Assembly (NCBI GenBank): GCA_021159385.1
Contig: JAGGRW010000057.1
Coordinates: forward strand, 1 to 33,943
Length of the DNA: 33,943 nucleotides
Source: Methanosarcinales archaeon
Lineage (GTDB): Archaea > Halobacteriota > Methanosarcinia > Methanosarcinales > Methanogasteraceae
Reading direction: 5' to 3'
Under the pieces are notes generated by a model that made no database searches, was not told where the DNA came from, and saw only the letters and a program-made list of their open reading frames with translations. Below are positions 1 through 9,044 of the stretch, in pieces. Positions within the stretch are counted from its first letter, which is position 1. Every line of letters begins with the position of its first letter. Position numbers and translations under genes: made by a program.

Positions 1-31
1 AGAGCGGGGGGCAGTGCCTGATCTTTGATAG

Positions 32-562
32 CAGCCGCAGGAATGCGGCAGGTACTGCGGTGCGGCAGGCAATACAGGCGAGGATGTCAGCGATGGCGAC
101 TTCATCATAGCTTCCGCAACTTCTGCACTACCCGATGGCTCGGATGATGGGAGTGGCGGTAGCAGTAGCAGTGGGGGCGGGCTATATCCACCGATGCCGG
201 CACAATCACCATCACCAACCCCATCAGCACCCCCCGCAGCACCATCTGCGGCAACATCAGATCGAGAAGAAACGCCCGCCAGCACAACCACACCAACCCC
301 TGAAAAGGTAACAGCATTCCGCACAGAACCCCTATCGCCATCGCCACCGGCGCTCTCACCGATCGCCGGAATAGTCCTCGTGGTGATAGCCGCAATCCTC
401 GGGGTCGCCAGGGTGATCGGCATCACATCGCAGACAAGCGATGAAACGTACGCTGAAGCGATCGTGTCGATAAAGCAGGCAGAGTGCAGGAAGGCGATCG
501 CTGCGATTGTCGGGATCGTTGTTGTTGCAGTCGTCGCAATCAGTGGGATACTGTTGGTGTGA
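32..562 (+). CDS. C-terminal part of a probable secreted/membrane-anchored protein (Ser/Pro/Thr-rich linker plus hydrophobic segments); 5' end truncated or frameshifted
   Basis: Frame 2 is open from 32 to 562 after stops at 26-31. Translation has a G/S-rich stretch (DDGSGGSSSSGGGGLYPP), a P/S/T-rich linker, then the hydrophobic segments SPIAGIVLVVIAAILGVARVIGI and AIAAIVGIVVVAVVAISGILLV. The listed ORF starts at ATG 194. Confidence 0.4.
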   Translation, partial: QPQECGRYCGAAGNTGEDVSDGDFIIASATSALPDGSDDGSGGSSSSGGGLYPPMPAQSPSPTPSAPPAAPSAATSDREETPASTTTPTPEKVTAFRTEPLSPSPPALSPIAGIVLVVIAAILGVARVIGITSQTSDETYAEAIVSIKQAECRKAIAAIVGIVVVAVVAISGILLV

Positions 563-744
563 ATCGTATCAGAACCCGATTGACACATCAGCCAGACCGA
601 TTACATCCGGCAGTACGGATATGTCAGGTCGTGCCTGGACGATGAGTGCCCGCCCACCGGTAATATCTTCCAATAGCTTTATGTACCATGATGTTACTTG
701 TGGTTCTTACTGTTATATTATGTAAACCATGAGGTGAGGTGATA

Positions 745-852
745 ATGAACATATACACAAAAACGTTAATCTGCGTAATAGCAATGATGGTTCTCATAGC
801 ACCCTCCTGCGCACAGCCAGCATCATTTGTGGTCACTGGATGGCAAGTGTGA
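745..852 (+). pseudogene. Orphan signal peptide/N-terminus of a secreted protein, truncated after 35 codons
   Basis: ATG 745 after the SD-like GAGGTGA; translation MNIYTKTLICVIAMMVLIAPSCAQPASFVVTGWQV* has a classic signal-peptide shape and stops just where the transposase-like frame begins. Below the length cutoff of the ORF track. Confidence 0.4.
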
Positions 853-1468
853 TGCGGTTAACTTGGTTGTAGCGAAGCACAATCTCAAAAGAGCTATTAC
901 GGTTGTTAAAAATGAGGTAGATGGGGTAATCGAACTTGTTGTGGACAAAAAGGATCTGGATTGCCGGCGTGAGAAGTTTGGTTTCTTCGCGTTATTCACG
1001 CACTGTAATATGGCTCCTGTTGAGACGATAAAGGTGTACAAGAGCAGAGATCTGGTGGAAAAGGGATTTCAGGAATTGAATACGGATTTCAATGTCTGCC
1101 CGATAATGCCCTGCCCTGCAGGCAGTGGCATCGATGAATCCCGCAGGGATTCATTACGCCATAGCGAAGATAGGCGGATTGAGACCCACACAATATTTAA
1201 AATATATGGATATTTTTTGTATCTATATTACGGGCGATTCTCAAGGGTGGCGGGGTGGAGTACTCGTTTCGTGAATTGCGTTTGCACGATAAAGTCGGGG
1301 AGGTCTGTGGTTGGTTACTATGGGCATGAGGTATTTAAAGATAAACGACTTTATGTGAATCGCCCGATAAAGATGGGTGACGAGCTGGCTGAGATATTCA
1401 AAATCTTGAAAATCGGGGTGCTGCGGTACGATGTGAAGCTGAAACCTTACCCTTACAACGTGGAATAA
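827..1468 (+). pseudogene. Probable remnant of an IS4/IS1634-type transposase (C-terminal part), internally disrupted
   Basis: Contains VETIKVYKSRDLVEKGFQELNTDF, resembling the Y-x2-R-x3-E motif of IS4-superfamily transposases, and a terminal ELAEIFKILKIGVLRYD segment. The middle contains a perfect 9-bp inverted repeat and an AT-rich TATA-like stretch. Confidence 0.4.
1134..1154. repeat. Perfect 9-bp inverted repeat ATGAATCCC-GCA-GGGATTCAT
   Basis: Read directly; lies inside the disrupted transposase-like frame. Confidence 0.8.
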
Positions 1469-1677
1469 TTGCGAAATCGGACATGTTTCGAGGGGGTGGC
1501 TGATAGCGGTTCTGGGTTGGATTTAGTCTTCGGTTTTTTGGGATCTGGCGGGTAATCGAATGGCTGCGGCTGTTTTTTGGGTTTCCAAAGTTGAGCTGCA
1601 TACGATTTGCGCTGATTTTCGTGAATATCTGGGAGATATTTAGTTGCGTGAAAATTCCTGAACTTTACACTGTTTGA

Positions 1678-3009
1678 TCACCTGCCCGGATGCACCAGGC
1701 ACGCCCCTCCGGTGCACCGCACGAGCGGCTTTGCGATATGCCTTCTCGCAGACGGTGGAACCTCGTACCAGCCGCAATCAAGATCGCGTTTCACAGGTAC
1801 GCGTTCAGGCGCATCCGATTCGCTCCCGCATCGCTTGCACCGGTACCCCTGCCCGGCGCCCGCGGATTTCATGCGTCTTCCGCAGGCACAGACCGGGTTT
1901 CGGATCTCATATCGATCAGCCAGATGCGTAATCCGTATCTTTTCGAGATTGACTGTCCGGTTGTTGACGCTGCCGCAGACAACGACCCGGTCTCCGATCG
2001 CCAGCTTTCTCACGACCTCCCGAAAGTTCTTTGTCGGCTCAAAGGCAGCACAATCGATCTCTGCTCTCGACTGTGTGTCAGCGATCCCGAAGATGACGTG
2101 CCCGCCGCAGATCGTCCGCGGCGCAGACGAGACGACGCCCTTCAGGATATACGAGCGCCCGTCAACGGTCTGATCGATCGCCGCCCGCACCAGATGCATG
2201 TCGGTTCCCTGATTCGTCCTGAAGAGAACCGAGCGCTCGATCGGTTCTGACCTGATATGACCGAAAGCCTCGATTGCCGCGTCCGCCTCCCCGCGAATTC
2301 CAAATAACACAGGATCAGGTCCGTGCGGGACGCAGACGATCGTTTTGTTTGCGATGTCAACGGTATCCCACGTCCGCGGATACGTTCGCATGTCAGCGTC
2401 CCGGATGCTCTCGGAATCAACATCCCTCGCGGTTCCGATGCGGGACTGCTCCCGGTACGCGATCAGCTCGAAGGTGTAATCCGAAATGCCGTTCTCTGCG
2501 ATTCCCGCAGCCGCGAGCGCGCCGATCAGACCGCGGCCGTTTTTGAATCTGCAAAAATCCATACCACCGCCATCACCATCATCCACGCCACTGCCATCGC
2601 CATCACCACCATCGGCGGAATATCGGTTTATCAGACGTTCTGCGTCCTCAATCTCCAGAATGTCCTGAATTGCACGCCGAGAAAACGATTTGAGATCGCA
2701 CCTCATGCGTTCGGACGCCCGATCGATGAACACCACCCCCGGATTCGTATTCTCGTCGGATAACTTCGATTGACTCCCAACTTCATCTAAAACGACCTGT
2801 TTTACCTTTTCCGGCTTATCCGTCTCGATCCCGATTGCGATCGCGCCGTTTCCCCTGGTCCTGTACTTGATATTCGGATTCAATCGGATCAACAGCGGAT
2901 GGTTGATCAGGTCTCCGTATTTTGCGAGTTTCTCAACTAACACCGCTGCGATGTATGTTGTGCAGCCGCCTTCGCTGCGCGAGTCGGTGTCGTCGATTCC
3001 GATCAACAT
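1678..3009 (-). CDS. tiaS: tRNA(Ile2) 2-agmatinylcytidine synthetase TiaS
   Basis: N-terminal [55 protein letters not shown]-fold-like region and C-terminal zinc ribbon (CACGRRM..YRCKRCG). Confidence 0.93.
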   Translation of the reverse strand: MLIGIDDTDSRSEGGCTTYIAAVLVEKLAKYGDLINHPLLIRLNPNIKYRTRGNGAIAIGIETDKPEKVKQVVLDEVGSQSKLSDENTNPGVVFIDRASERMRCDLKSFSRRAIQDILEIEDAERLINRYSADGGDGDGSGVDDGDGGGMDFCRFKNGRGLIGALAAAGIAENGISDYTFELIAYREQSRIGTARDVDSESIRDADMRTYPRTWDTVDIANKTIVCVPHGPDPVLFGIRGEADAAIEAFGHIRSEPIERSVLFRTNQGTDMHLVRAAIDQTVDGRSYILKGVVSSAPRTICGGHVIFGIADTQSRAEIDCAAFEPTKNFREVVRKLAIGDRVVVCGSVNNRTVNLEKIRITHLADRYEIRNPVCACGRRMKSAGAGQGYRCKRCGSESDAPERVPVKRDLDCGWYEVPPSARRHIAKPLVRCTGGACLVHPGR

Positions 3010-3067
3010 TGTTGCGGTTGTACTTTTACGCGAAGGTCTTAATTATGGTCTCTGCCACATACTGCGT

Positions 3068-3433
3068 ATGACCGATGACACAGTTTCACCGAAGTACACG
3101 GATGGCCTGGTGCACGTGGTTGTTCAGGATGCAGAGACAAACGAAGTACTGATGTGTGCGTACATGAACAAAGAAGCGTTTGAACTGACGCTTGCGACGA
3201 ATGTCGCGCACTACTGGAGCAGAAGCCGAAAGAAGCTCTGGAAGAAGGGTGAAAGTTCAGGACATCTCCAGAAGGTGCGTGAGATACGGATCGATTGTGA
3301 CTGTGATGACCTGCTGCTCAAGGTCGAGCAGATCGGAGGGGCGTGCCATACTGGGTACCGATCGTGCTTTTACCGAACCATCGATGGCAAGGTCGTTGGC
3401 GAGAAGGTCTTTGAACCGTCTGACGTGTACTGA
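3068..3433 (+). CDS. hisI: Phosphoribosyl-AMP cyclohydrolase
   Basis: [101 protein letters not shown] 3068 fits the family better than the longer listed ORF. Confidence 0.95.
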   Translation: MTDDTVSPKYTDGLVHVVVQDAETNEVLMCAYMNKEAFELTLATNVAHYWSRSRKKLWKKGESSGHLQKVREIRIDCDCDDLLLKVEQIGGACHTGYRSCFYRTIDGKVVGEKVFEPSDVY

Positions 3434-3501
3434 TTCTTCGACAATTTGTAGTGAGTACTCGGGTATGCCGATTGCGATCCTGTACTTTCTGTCAAGAAAA
3501 A

Positions 3502-3572
3502 TAACCGCAGAGTAGCAGAGGCACGCAAGAGTTTTTATCCTCCTCCGCGTTCCTCTGCGCCCTCCGCGGTTA
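3502..3572. repeat. Imperfect about 30-bp inverted repeat (TAACCGCAGAG...CTCCGCGGTTA family)
   Basis: Left arm TAACCGCAGAGTAGCAGAGGCACGCAAGAG; reverse complement of right arm TAACCGCGGAGGGCGCAGAGGAACGCGGAGG. Confidence 0.75.
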
Positions 3573-3679
3573 AATCCAGTGGCTCTTACCACTTGTGTGG
3601 GATCAATCTAACCACAACAGATTCTTCGAAGATTGCGCAATCAAATTTTCAGAGTGAACTATCCGACAATCAGAATTCA

Positions 3680-3712
3680 AAAATAAACAAACCCCGCCGG
3701 GGGTACCGGCGG
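3680..3712 (-). terminator. Putative terminator of the cytochrome gene
   Basis: Perfect 7-bp stem CCGCCGG-GGGTA-CCGGCGG just beyond the stop; on the minus strand it is followed by the T-rich GTTTGTTTATTTTTG. Confidence 0.5.
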
Positions 3713-3723
3713 AATTGGATCGA

Positions 3724-4665
3724 TCAGATCGGTGCATGACCGCTCTTGTGACATATCGAGCAGTCAGTGTCTACAACGATGTCCCTGTGCGCATCGGAAT
3801 GGCATGTGGCGCATTCCCTCGCTCCTACGTGTTCTATGTGGCAGTCGGTGCAGTTCAATGTGGCGTGCATGGTCGGGTGCTCGATGAACTCCTGCTTGGT
3901 CTCCTTGTGGCAGAGCATACACTGCTCACTCGTCACGATCGCACCGAACTTGATGGTTCTTGGAGCATGTGGGTTGTGACATGTCTGGCAATCAGCCAGT
4001 CCGTACCCGTGCTCAAGCCCATGACACTCCAGACAGTCCATTGATTCGGCGTGATTCTTGTGACAGGAGTAGCATCCGTCTCCGATCAAAGGCTCCTCGT
4101 AGCTGTACGACGTCGGACTCAACCTGTGGCGCAGAGCCTCGTAGCTGGTATCCTTCGTCGCATGTTTACCTCCCGAATTCTTGAGATCGGCATACTCGGC
4201 ACGATGACAGTCACCACATCCCGCGCTCGTGTCTGTGGAATGTCCAGGATGGCAATCCCGGCAGTCGCCTGCTACCTGCTCTGCGTGCTGGTAATTCCCG
4301 TGGCAGAGCGCGCACTCCGGATACATCGGCGCGGTAGCCATCGCGTGACAGCGTGTGCATTCCGTTGAGATCATGCCTTTGTGCAACTGCTCACTCTCAT
4401 GCGTCCGGGGGTGGCATTCCGTACACCTGCGCTCGTGCCCCTCTGAGCACGGTTTCGCGCGTTCACCTCGGTGTTCGGGAACAATTGCATTCCAGATTGT
4501 AGGGCCTATGCCTGCCCCTTGCATCTCCTGAGTATACTCCGGATTGTGACAGCCACCACACTGCTGCATCTCGATTGACGCATCCGAATCAAAGACTATG
4601 ATCGACACAAAAACCAGTCCGAGAGCGATCATTGTTAACACGGCAAAGAATTGAGTTTTGTTCAT
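3724..4665 (-). CDS. Multiheme c-type cytochrome (13 CxxCH motifs), N-terminally membrane-anchored or secreted
   Basis: CxxCH motifs counted: CGGCH, CTECH, CTRCH, CALCH, CRDCH, CGDCH, CYSCH, CLECH, CQTCH, CMLCH, CTDCH, CATCH, CSICH. N-terminal hydrophobic segment FFAVLTMIALGLVFVSIIVF. Confidence 0.93.
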   Translation of the reverse strand: MNKTQFFAVLTMIALGLVFVSIIVFDSDASIEMQQCGGCHNPEYTQEMQGAGIGPTIWNAIVPEHRGERAKPCSEGHERRCTECHPRTHESEQLHKGMISTECTRCHAMATAPMYPECALCHGNYQHAEQVAGDCRDCHPGHSTDTSAGCGDCHRAEYADLKNSGGKHATKDTSYEALRHRLSPTSYSYEEPLIGDGCYSCHKNHAESMDCLECHGLEHGYGLADCQTCHNPHAPRTIKFGAIVTSEQCMLCHKETKQEFIEHPTMHATLNCTDCHIEHVGARECATCHSDAHRDIVVDTDCSICHKSGHAPI

Positions 4666-4713
4666 GCTTGGTTCCTCGTCAACAAATCCTGATATGTTAT
4701 GTAAACCACAGCA

Positions 4714-4728
4714 AATTCATATAAATAT
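4714..4728 (-). promoter_or_regulatory. Putative archaeal TATA promoter of the cytochrome gene
   Basis: Minus-strand CATATTTATATGAAT about 50-60 nt upstream of ATG 4665. Confidence 0.4.
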
Positions 4729-4869
4729 GTTTCGGCGTTCGGGCTGTCAACTTGCCGGAGTTCCGGTCAGACCCAGGAATTGTTCAGGACATCTGAAACG
4801 ATTGGCATTGGAAAATGCAGAACTCTTGACCCCAGTACACTTTTGAACTCGGGATGCGCATAACATTTC

Positions 4870-5826
4870 ATGAACGTTGATGAATTGACATTTTATGACC
4901 AGTTGCTGAACTACCATAATGTCCTCTTCCTCTGCCACCGCAATTCCGACCCGGATGCGATATCGAGCGCGTATGCGCTTGCCGAGGCTTTCGGCGGCAC
5001 GGTTGGCGTTGCGGATCAGTGCGGAAGGGTGGCTTCCATGCTCGTAGACCAGCTGGATATCGATGTCGTGTATGAACCGGATCCGTCCGACTACGATTTC
5101 ACGGTGGTTGTGGATACCTCAACCAGATCGCAGTTAAACGACATTGAACCCAGCGATTACGGCGTGCTCGACCATCACGCGGTCTCGCAGTTACTGACAG
5201 ATGCGAGGTTCTACCTGCACCGGCCCACAAGCTCAGCTGCCGAAATCGTCGTCGATGTCCTGAAATGCATGAACGCTCCGATAAGGGAACGTGTTGCACT
5301 CGCACTCATGACCGGAATCATTACAGATACGGGGCACTTCAAACACGCAACGTCCGGCGCGTTTCGGGCGATCGCAGACCTGATCGACCTCGGCGGAGTC
5401 AGTTACAGCGAAGCACTCGATCTTTTGGCTGGAACGCCGCAGAACGTCTCGATGCGCGTCGCGGTCTTCGAGTCTGCGAACCATGCCAGTATTTTGACGT
5501 TTGATGACTGGATCCTTGCCACATCCGAGGTCGATTCGTTCGGCGCTGCCGCCGCAACAGCGATAACAAACATCGGCGCAGACCTCTCATTCGTGGGAAT
5601 GGAGCGAGACGGCATCCTGAAGGTGAGCAGCCGGGCAAAGCGGGATGCGGTCAGATGCGGCATCAATCTCGGGAAGATCATGAGCACAGTCGGCGCAGAG
5701 TACGACGGCTCCGGGGGCGGACATGCCGGAGCTGCCGGGATGGAGGTGATCGGGGACGCCAAATCAGTGCTCGGAAGATGCATCGAGGAGTCCTGCGCGG
5801 TTCTGAAAGGGGTGAGCAGGAATTAA
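4870..5826 (+). CDS. DHH/DHHA1 family phosphoesterase
   Basis: HRNSDPDAISSAYALAEAFGG, VVDTSTRSQL, VLDHHAVS, MTGIITDTGHF, and the DHHA1-type GSGGGHAGAAGMEV. Confidence 0.9.
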   Translation: MNVDELTFYDQLLNYHNVLFLCHRNSDPDAISSAYALAEAFGGTVGVADQCGRVASMLVDQLDIDVVYEPDPSDYDFTVVVDTSTRSQLNDIEPSDYGVLDHHAVSQLLTDARFYLHRPTSSAAEIVVDVLKCMNAPIRERVALALMTGIITDTGHFKHATSGAFRAIADLIDLGGVSYSEALDLLAGTPQNVSMRVAVFESANHASILTFDDWILATSEVDSFGAAAATAITNIGADLSFVGMERDGILKVSSRAKRDAVRCGINLGKIMSTVGAEYDGSGGGHAGAAGMEVIGDAKSVLGRCIEESCAVLKGVSRN

Positions 5827-5850
5827 GAGGTATTCTGGAAATCCGTAATC

Positions 5851-6468
5851 ATGCACGCTGTAGTTATGGCTGGCGGGGTCGGGAGCAGGTTCTTTACGAA
5901 CGGCTGGAGCGGTGAGAAGCCGATGGTTAAGCTCCGCGGAGCGCCCCTCATCACATACGTGATCGATACGCTCATGCGCAGCAGATCGATCGACCGCATC
6001 TTCGTTGTGACGTCGCCGAGCGTTCCGCGGACGAAGGAGTATCTCGAGGGTTACGATAATGTTGGGGTGATTCCCGCGCCCGGTCTCGGTTATGTCGGCG
6101 ATATGGTTCACGGGATCAGGGCAGCACAAATCTGTTCACCGGTACTCGTTGTCATGTCAGATCTCCCGCTCGTAACTCCTGAGCTGATCGATAGGGTTGT
6201 AGCGATCTACGATCAGCGGGATGAGCCCGCACTCTCAGTTCACACTCCGCTTTCCGTCTGCACAAAGCTTGGTCAGCGCCCGACAACGGTCTTCAACCGT
6301 GACTGCGAGTTGATCGTCCCGTGCGGCATCAACATTCTCGATGGCAGCTTGATCGACGAGGAACAGTCTGATTTCAACCTGATTCTTGATGAGATCGAAG
6401 TTGCGTTGAATGTGAACACTGTGGAGGACCTGTTGCGATGCGAGCGCATCATGCAGGAGCAGGGGTGA
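5851..6468 (+). CDS. cobY: NTP transferase, probable GTP:adenosylcobinamide-phosphate guanylyltransferase
   Basis: MHAVVMAGGVGSRF....GEKPMVKLRGAPLITYVIDTL..VVTSPSVPRTKEYL...GLGYVGDMVHGI..VMSDLPLVTPELID..NVNTVEDL, the CobY-type MobA-like fold. Confidence 0.8.
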   Translation: MHAVVMAGGVGSRFFTNGWSGEKPMVKLRGAPLITYVIDTLMRSRSIDRIFVVTSPSVPRTKEYLEGYDNVGVIPAPGLGYVGDMVHGIRAAQICSPVLVVMSDLPLVTPELIDRVVAIYDQRDEPALSVHTPLSVCTKLGQRPTTVFNRDCELIVPCGINILDGSLIDEEQSDFNLILDEIEVALNVNTVEDLLRCERIMQEQG

Positions 6469-6500
6469 TCCGGTCGATCGGAAGGGGAGGTTTCATTCTT

Positions 6501-6517
6501 TGCGCCCTCCGCGGTTA
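6501..6517. repeat. Solo copy of the TGCGCCCTCCGCGGTTA repeat
   Basis: Identical 17-mer to 3556-3572. Confidence 0.75.
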
Positions 6518-6567
6518 TTTTTTGCCAGAGAGTAAAGGATCGCAATCGGAAGACCAATCACCATACA

Positions 6568-6595
6568 TCGGGTAATTACCCGAAATGTTTATATG
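6568..6595 (+). promoter_or_regulatory. 16-bp perfect palindrome (6568-6583, TCGGGTAATTACCCGA) abutting a TATA box (6588-6595, TTTATATG)
   Basis: Read directly; the ATG of the 103-aa gene lies at 6637. The palindrome covers the expected BRE position. Confidence 0.6.
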
Positions 6596-6636
6596 CGGAC
6601 TAAAACTTATTGTTTCTTGTGCCGTAGTAAAGTGAT

Positions 6637-6948
6637 ATGGAAAAGGAGGCAACACAGCACATGGAACAAGAATATCAAGATGCGCAGAAGCTTAAGGATG
6701 TTAATAAATATCTTGTTGACATGATAGCTGCTAGAACTCACCTTGACAGGAGCCAAATTGAAAATTTGGACATCGAGGAAGTTGAGAGAGAATTAAATAT
6801 CAAAACTGCTGTTCCAAAGATATATTCTGGATGGGGACGAGGCGAAAAGGTGGGCTGGCAAGTTTCTCCGTACAATTTCGTATCTAAAAAAGATTTGGAT
6901 AAACGAGAGCGAAGACTGGGCAGTATCCTGAGTGGAAAGGGTTATTGA
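6637..6948 (+). CDS. Uncharacterised 103-aa protein
   Basis: ORF with TATA box about 45 nt upstream; no family recognised. Confidence 0.55.
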   Translation: MEKEATQHMEQEYQDAQKLKDVNKYLVDMIAARTHLDRSQIENLDIEEVERELNIKTAVPKIYSGWGRGEKVGWQVSPYNFVSKKDLDKRERRLGSILSGKGY

Positions 6949-6982
6949 CGATGACGGATGAGCATCTTTCGAGATCATTGAT

Positions 6983-7090
6983 ATGTGCCCATCCAAAAAT
7001 CAAGTTCGTTTCCAGGCATTCACTATTATTTGTGGGATTATTACGATTGTTTCATTATTGATTGCTGTATATGTATATCTCAAGGTGTAA
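6983..7090 (+). CDS. Putative 35-aa single-pass membrane microprotein
   Basis: ATG 6983 to TAA 7088-7090: MCPSKNQVRFQAFTIICGIITIVSLLIAVYVYLKV. Below the ORF-track cutoff; no strong SD seen. Confidence 0.35.
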   Translation: MCPSKNQVRFQAFTIICGIITIVSLLIAVYVYLKV

Positions 7091-7128
7091 CAACTTCCTG
7101 AACATGGGTAAATATAAGAGCCAGTAAC

Positions 7129-8031
7129 ATGATCGAAAAAATCCTGAAATTGAAACGTGATAAAAATGCAATCATCCTCGCTCACAACTACGAGCGCCCT
7201 GAGATTCAGGACATCGCTGATTTCGTTGGCGACTCACTCGCGCTCGCAATACAGGCGTCTAAAACCGATGCTGACGTGATACTCTTCTGCGGCGTCGATT
7301 TCATGGCGGAGTCCGCAGCCGTCCTGAGCCCGAAGAGGACAGTTTTAGTCCCGGATCTCGACGCCAGATGCCCGATGGCTGCGATGGTTACAAGAGACGC
7401 GCTCGTTGCGATGAAACGCGAGCACCCGGACGCGTCTGTCGTCTGCTACGTCAACACGAGCGCGGCAGTGAAAGCGGAGAGCGACATCTGCTGCACATCC
7501 GCAAACGCTGTCGAGGTCGTGAACTCGCTCGATTGCGAGGAGGTGCTCTTTGTGCCGGACAGGAACCTTGCGCTCTACGCCGCCCGGTTCACAGACAAAA
7601 AGATCATACCGTGGGACGGATACTGCCCAACGCACCACCTGATCCTGCCGCACGACATCGCGGACGCGAGAATGAGGCATCCGGGCGCGGAGGTGCTCGT
7701 GCACCCCGAATGCAGACCTGATGTCATCGATATTGCGGACGGCGTGTATGGCACTGAGGGGATGATCCGACATGCGGCAGCCTCGCATTCGGACGAATTC
7801 ATCATCGGAACCGAATCCGGGATGCTGCACAGGCTGGAAAAAGAGCTACCAAAAAAAAGGTTCCACGCGGTCTCCCCCTACACGATTTGCCCCCCCATGA
7901 AGACGGTTATGCCCTCTGACGTGATCCGCTCGCTCGAAAATCTCGAACACGTAGTCACAGTACCGGAAGACGTCCGGGAGGGTGCGAAGAACGCGCTCGA
8001 CAGGATGCTTGCGGTGAAACGAGGGAGATAG
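7129..8031 (+). CDS. nadA: Quinolinate synthase
   Basis: AIILAHNYERPEIQDIADFVGDSLALA, FCGVDFMAESAAVLSP, CYVNTSAAVKAESDICCTSANAVEVV, FVPDRNLALY, HPECRPDV, GTESGMLHRL, CPPMK. Confidence 0.96.
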   Translation: MIEKILKLKRDKNAIILAHNYERPEIQDIADFVGDSLALAIQASKTDADVILFCGVDFMAESAAVLSPKRTVLVPDLDARCPMAAMVTRDALVAMKREHPDASVVCYVNTSAAVKAESDICCTSANAVEVVNSLDCEEVLFVPDRNLALYAARFTDKKIIPWDGYCPTHHLILPHDIADARMRHPGAEVLVHPECRPDVIDIADGVYGTEGMIRHAAASHSDEFIIGTESGMLHRLEKELPKKRFHAVSPYTICPPMKTVMPSDVIRSLENLEHVVTVPEDVREGAKNALDRMLAVKRGR

Positions 8032-8118
8032 TCGAGAGTGTGGGGTAGAGTGGTAGTAGAGGGAGTTTGAGGGGATGTGCGGAAATCGAAGCGATATGTG
8101 AAAATCGAGGAGAATTGA

Positions 8119-8952
8119 GTGATCGGACTACTCCGCATCGGAAACTGCGCGATGGCTGGCTTTGCAGCGGTCATCGGAGCAGGAATCGTCTACGACATGA
8201 CCGAGATACCAGTCCCCGGAGCGATCCTCCTATTTTCGTCTGTTTTTTTAATAACAGGTGCGGGAAATGCGATTAACGATTTTTTTGATGCGGAGATCGA
8301 TGCGATCAATAAACCGATGCGCCCCATACCATCAGGACGCGTGAGCAGGACTTCCGCACTCTATTTCTCGATCGCACTATTCGGTGCCGGGGTTGTGCTC
8401 GCAAGTCTCATCAACACGATCTGTCTCGCGATCGCCATTCTGAACTCGGTACTGCTCATTCTCTACGCTCGTAACCTGAAACAGAGAGCACTCGTTGGAA
8501 ACGTGTGCATCGGGTTTCTAACCGGCTCAACGTTTCTCTTCGGAGGCGCGCTCTTCGGAACGTGCGGCATTGTCCGAACCGCGGGGTTGTTTGCGCTTGC
8601 GATGCTTGCAACGACCGCACGTGAGATCGCAAAGGATATCGAGGACGTTGATGGCGATTCTGCGCTGGGATTGGACACGCTTCCGATCCGCGTTGGGAAA
8701 GAGCGCGCCGGGTTCCTCGCATCCGCGATCGGCTCGATCACGGTGATGTTGAGCCCGCTACCGTATCTCGCCGGATTCTCGGCGTGGTACATGCTTGTTA
8801 TCGTCTTTGCTGATCTCTGTTTCTTCTTTGCGATGCTGCGGTTGATGAGGGGCGACGCTGCCGGTTCATCGCGGCTCTTTAAGGGTGGGATGGCTATTGC
8901 GCTCGCCGCGTTCGTGGTCGGGAGTGTGGGCGGTACGCCGATTGTGATTTAG
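8119..8952 (+). CDS. UbiA-family prenyltransferase, probable geranylgeranylglycerol-phosphate geranylgeranyltransferase
   Basis: GTG start. GNAINDFFDAEIDAINKPMRPIPSGRVSRTSA, REIAKDIEDVDGDSALGLDTLPIRVG, multiple TM segments. Confidence 0.9.
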   Translation: MIGLLRIGNCAMAGFAAVIGAGIVYDMTEIPVPGAILLFSSVFLITGAGNAINDFFDAEIDAINKPMRPIPSGRVSRTSALYFSIALFGAGVVLASLINTICLAIAILNSVLLILYARNLKQRALVGNVCIGFLTGSTFLFGGALFGTCGIVRTAGLFALAMLATTAREIAKDIEDVDGDSALGLDTLPIRVGKERAGFLASAIGSITVMLSPLPYLAGFSAWYMLVIVFADLCFFFAMLRLMRGDAAGSSRLFKGGMAIALAAFVVGSVGGTPIVI

Positions 8953-9044
8953 CGTCTGTCAGGGCTGTTGCGTGAAGGGAATTGGGGCACCGAGGCTGAT
9001 CTCTGTTGCAGTCTTTAAGTATCATCGAGACAGATAACGACTAC

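Noticed and set aside
1690-2250. Plus-strand ORFs of 186 and 153 aa
   Set aside because: Antisense to tiaS, low-information Arg/Pro/Ser-rich translations.
716-4705. Shared TTATGTAAACCA upstream of the orphan signal peptide and the cytochrome
   Set aside because: A single 12-mer in opposite orientation relative to the two genes; too weak for a regulon claim.
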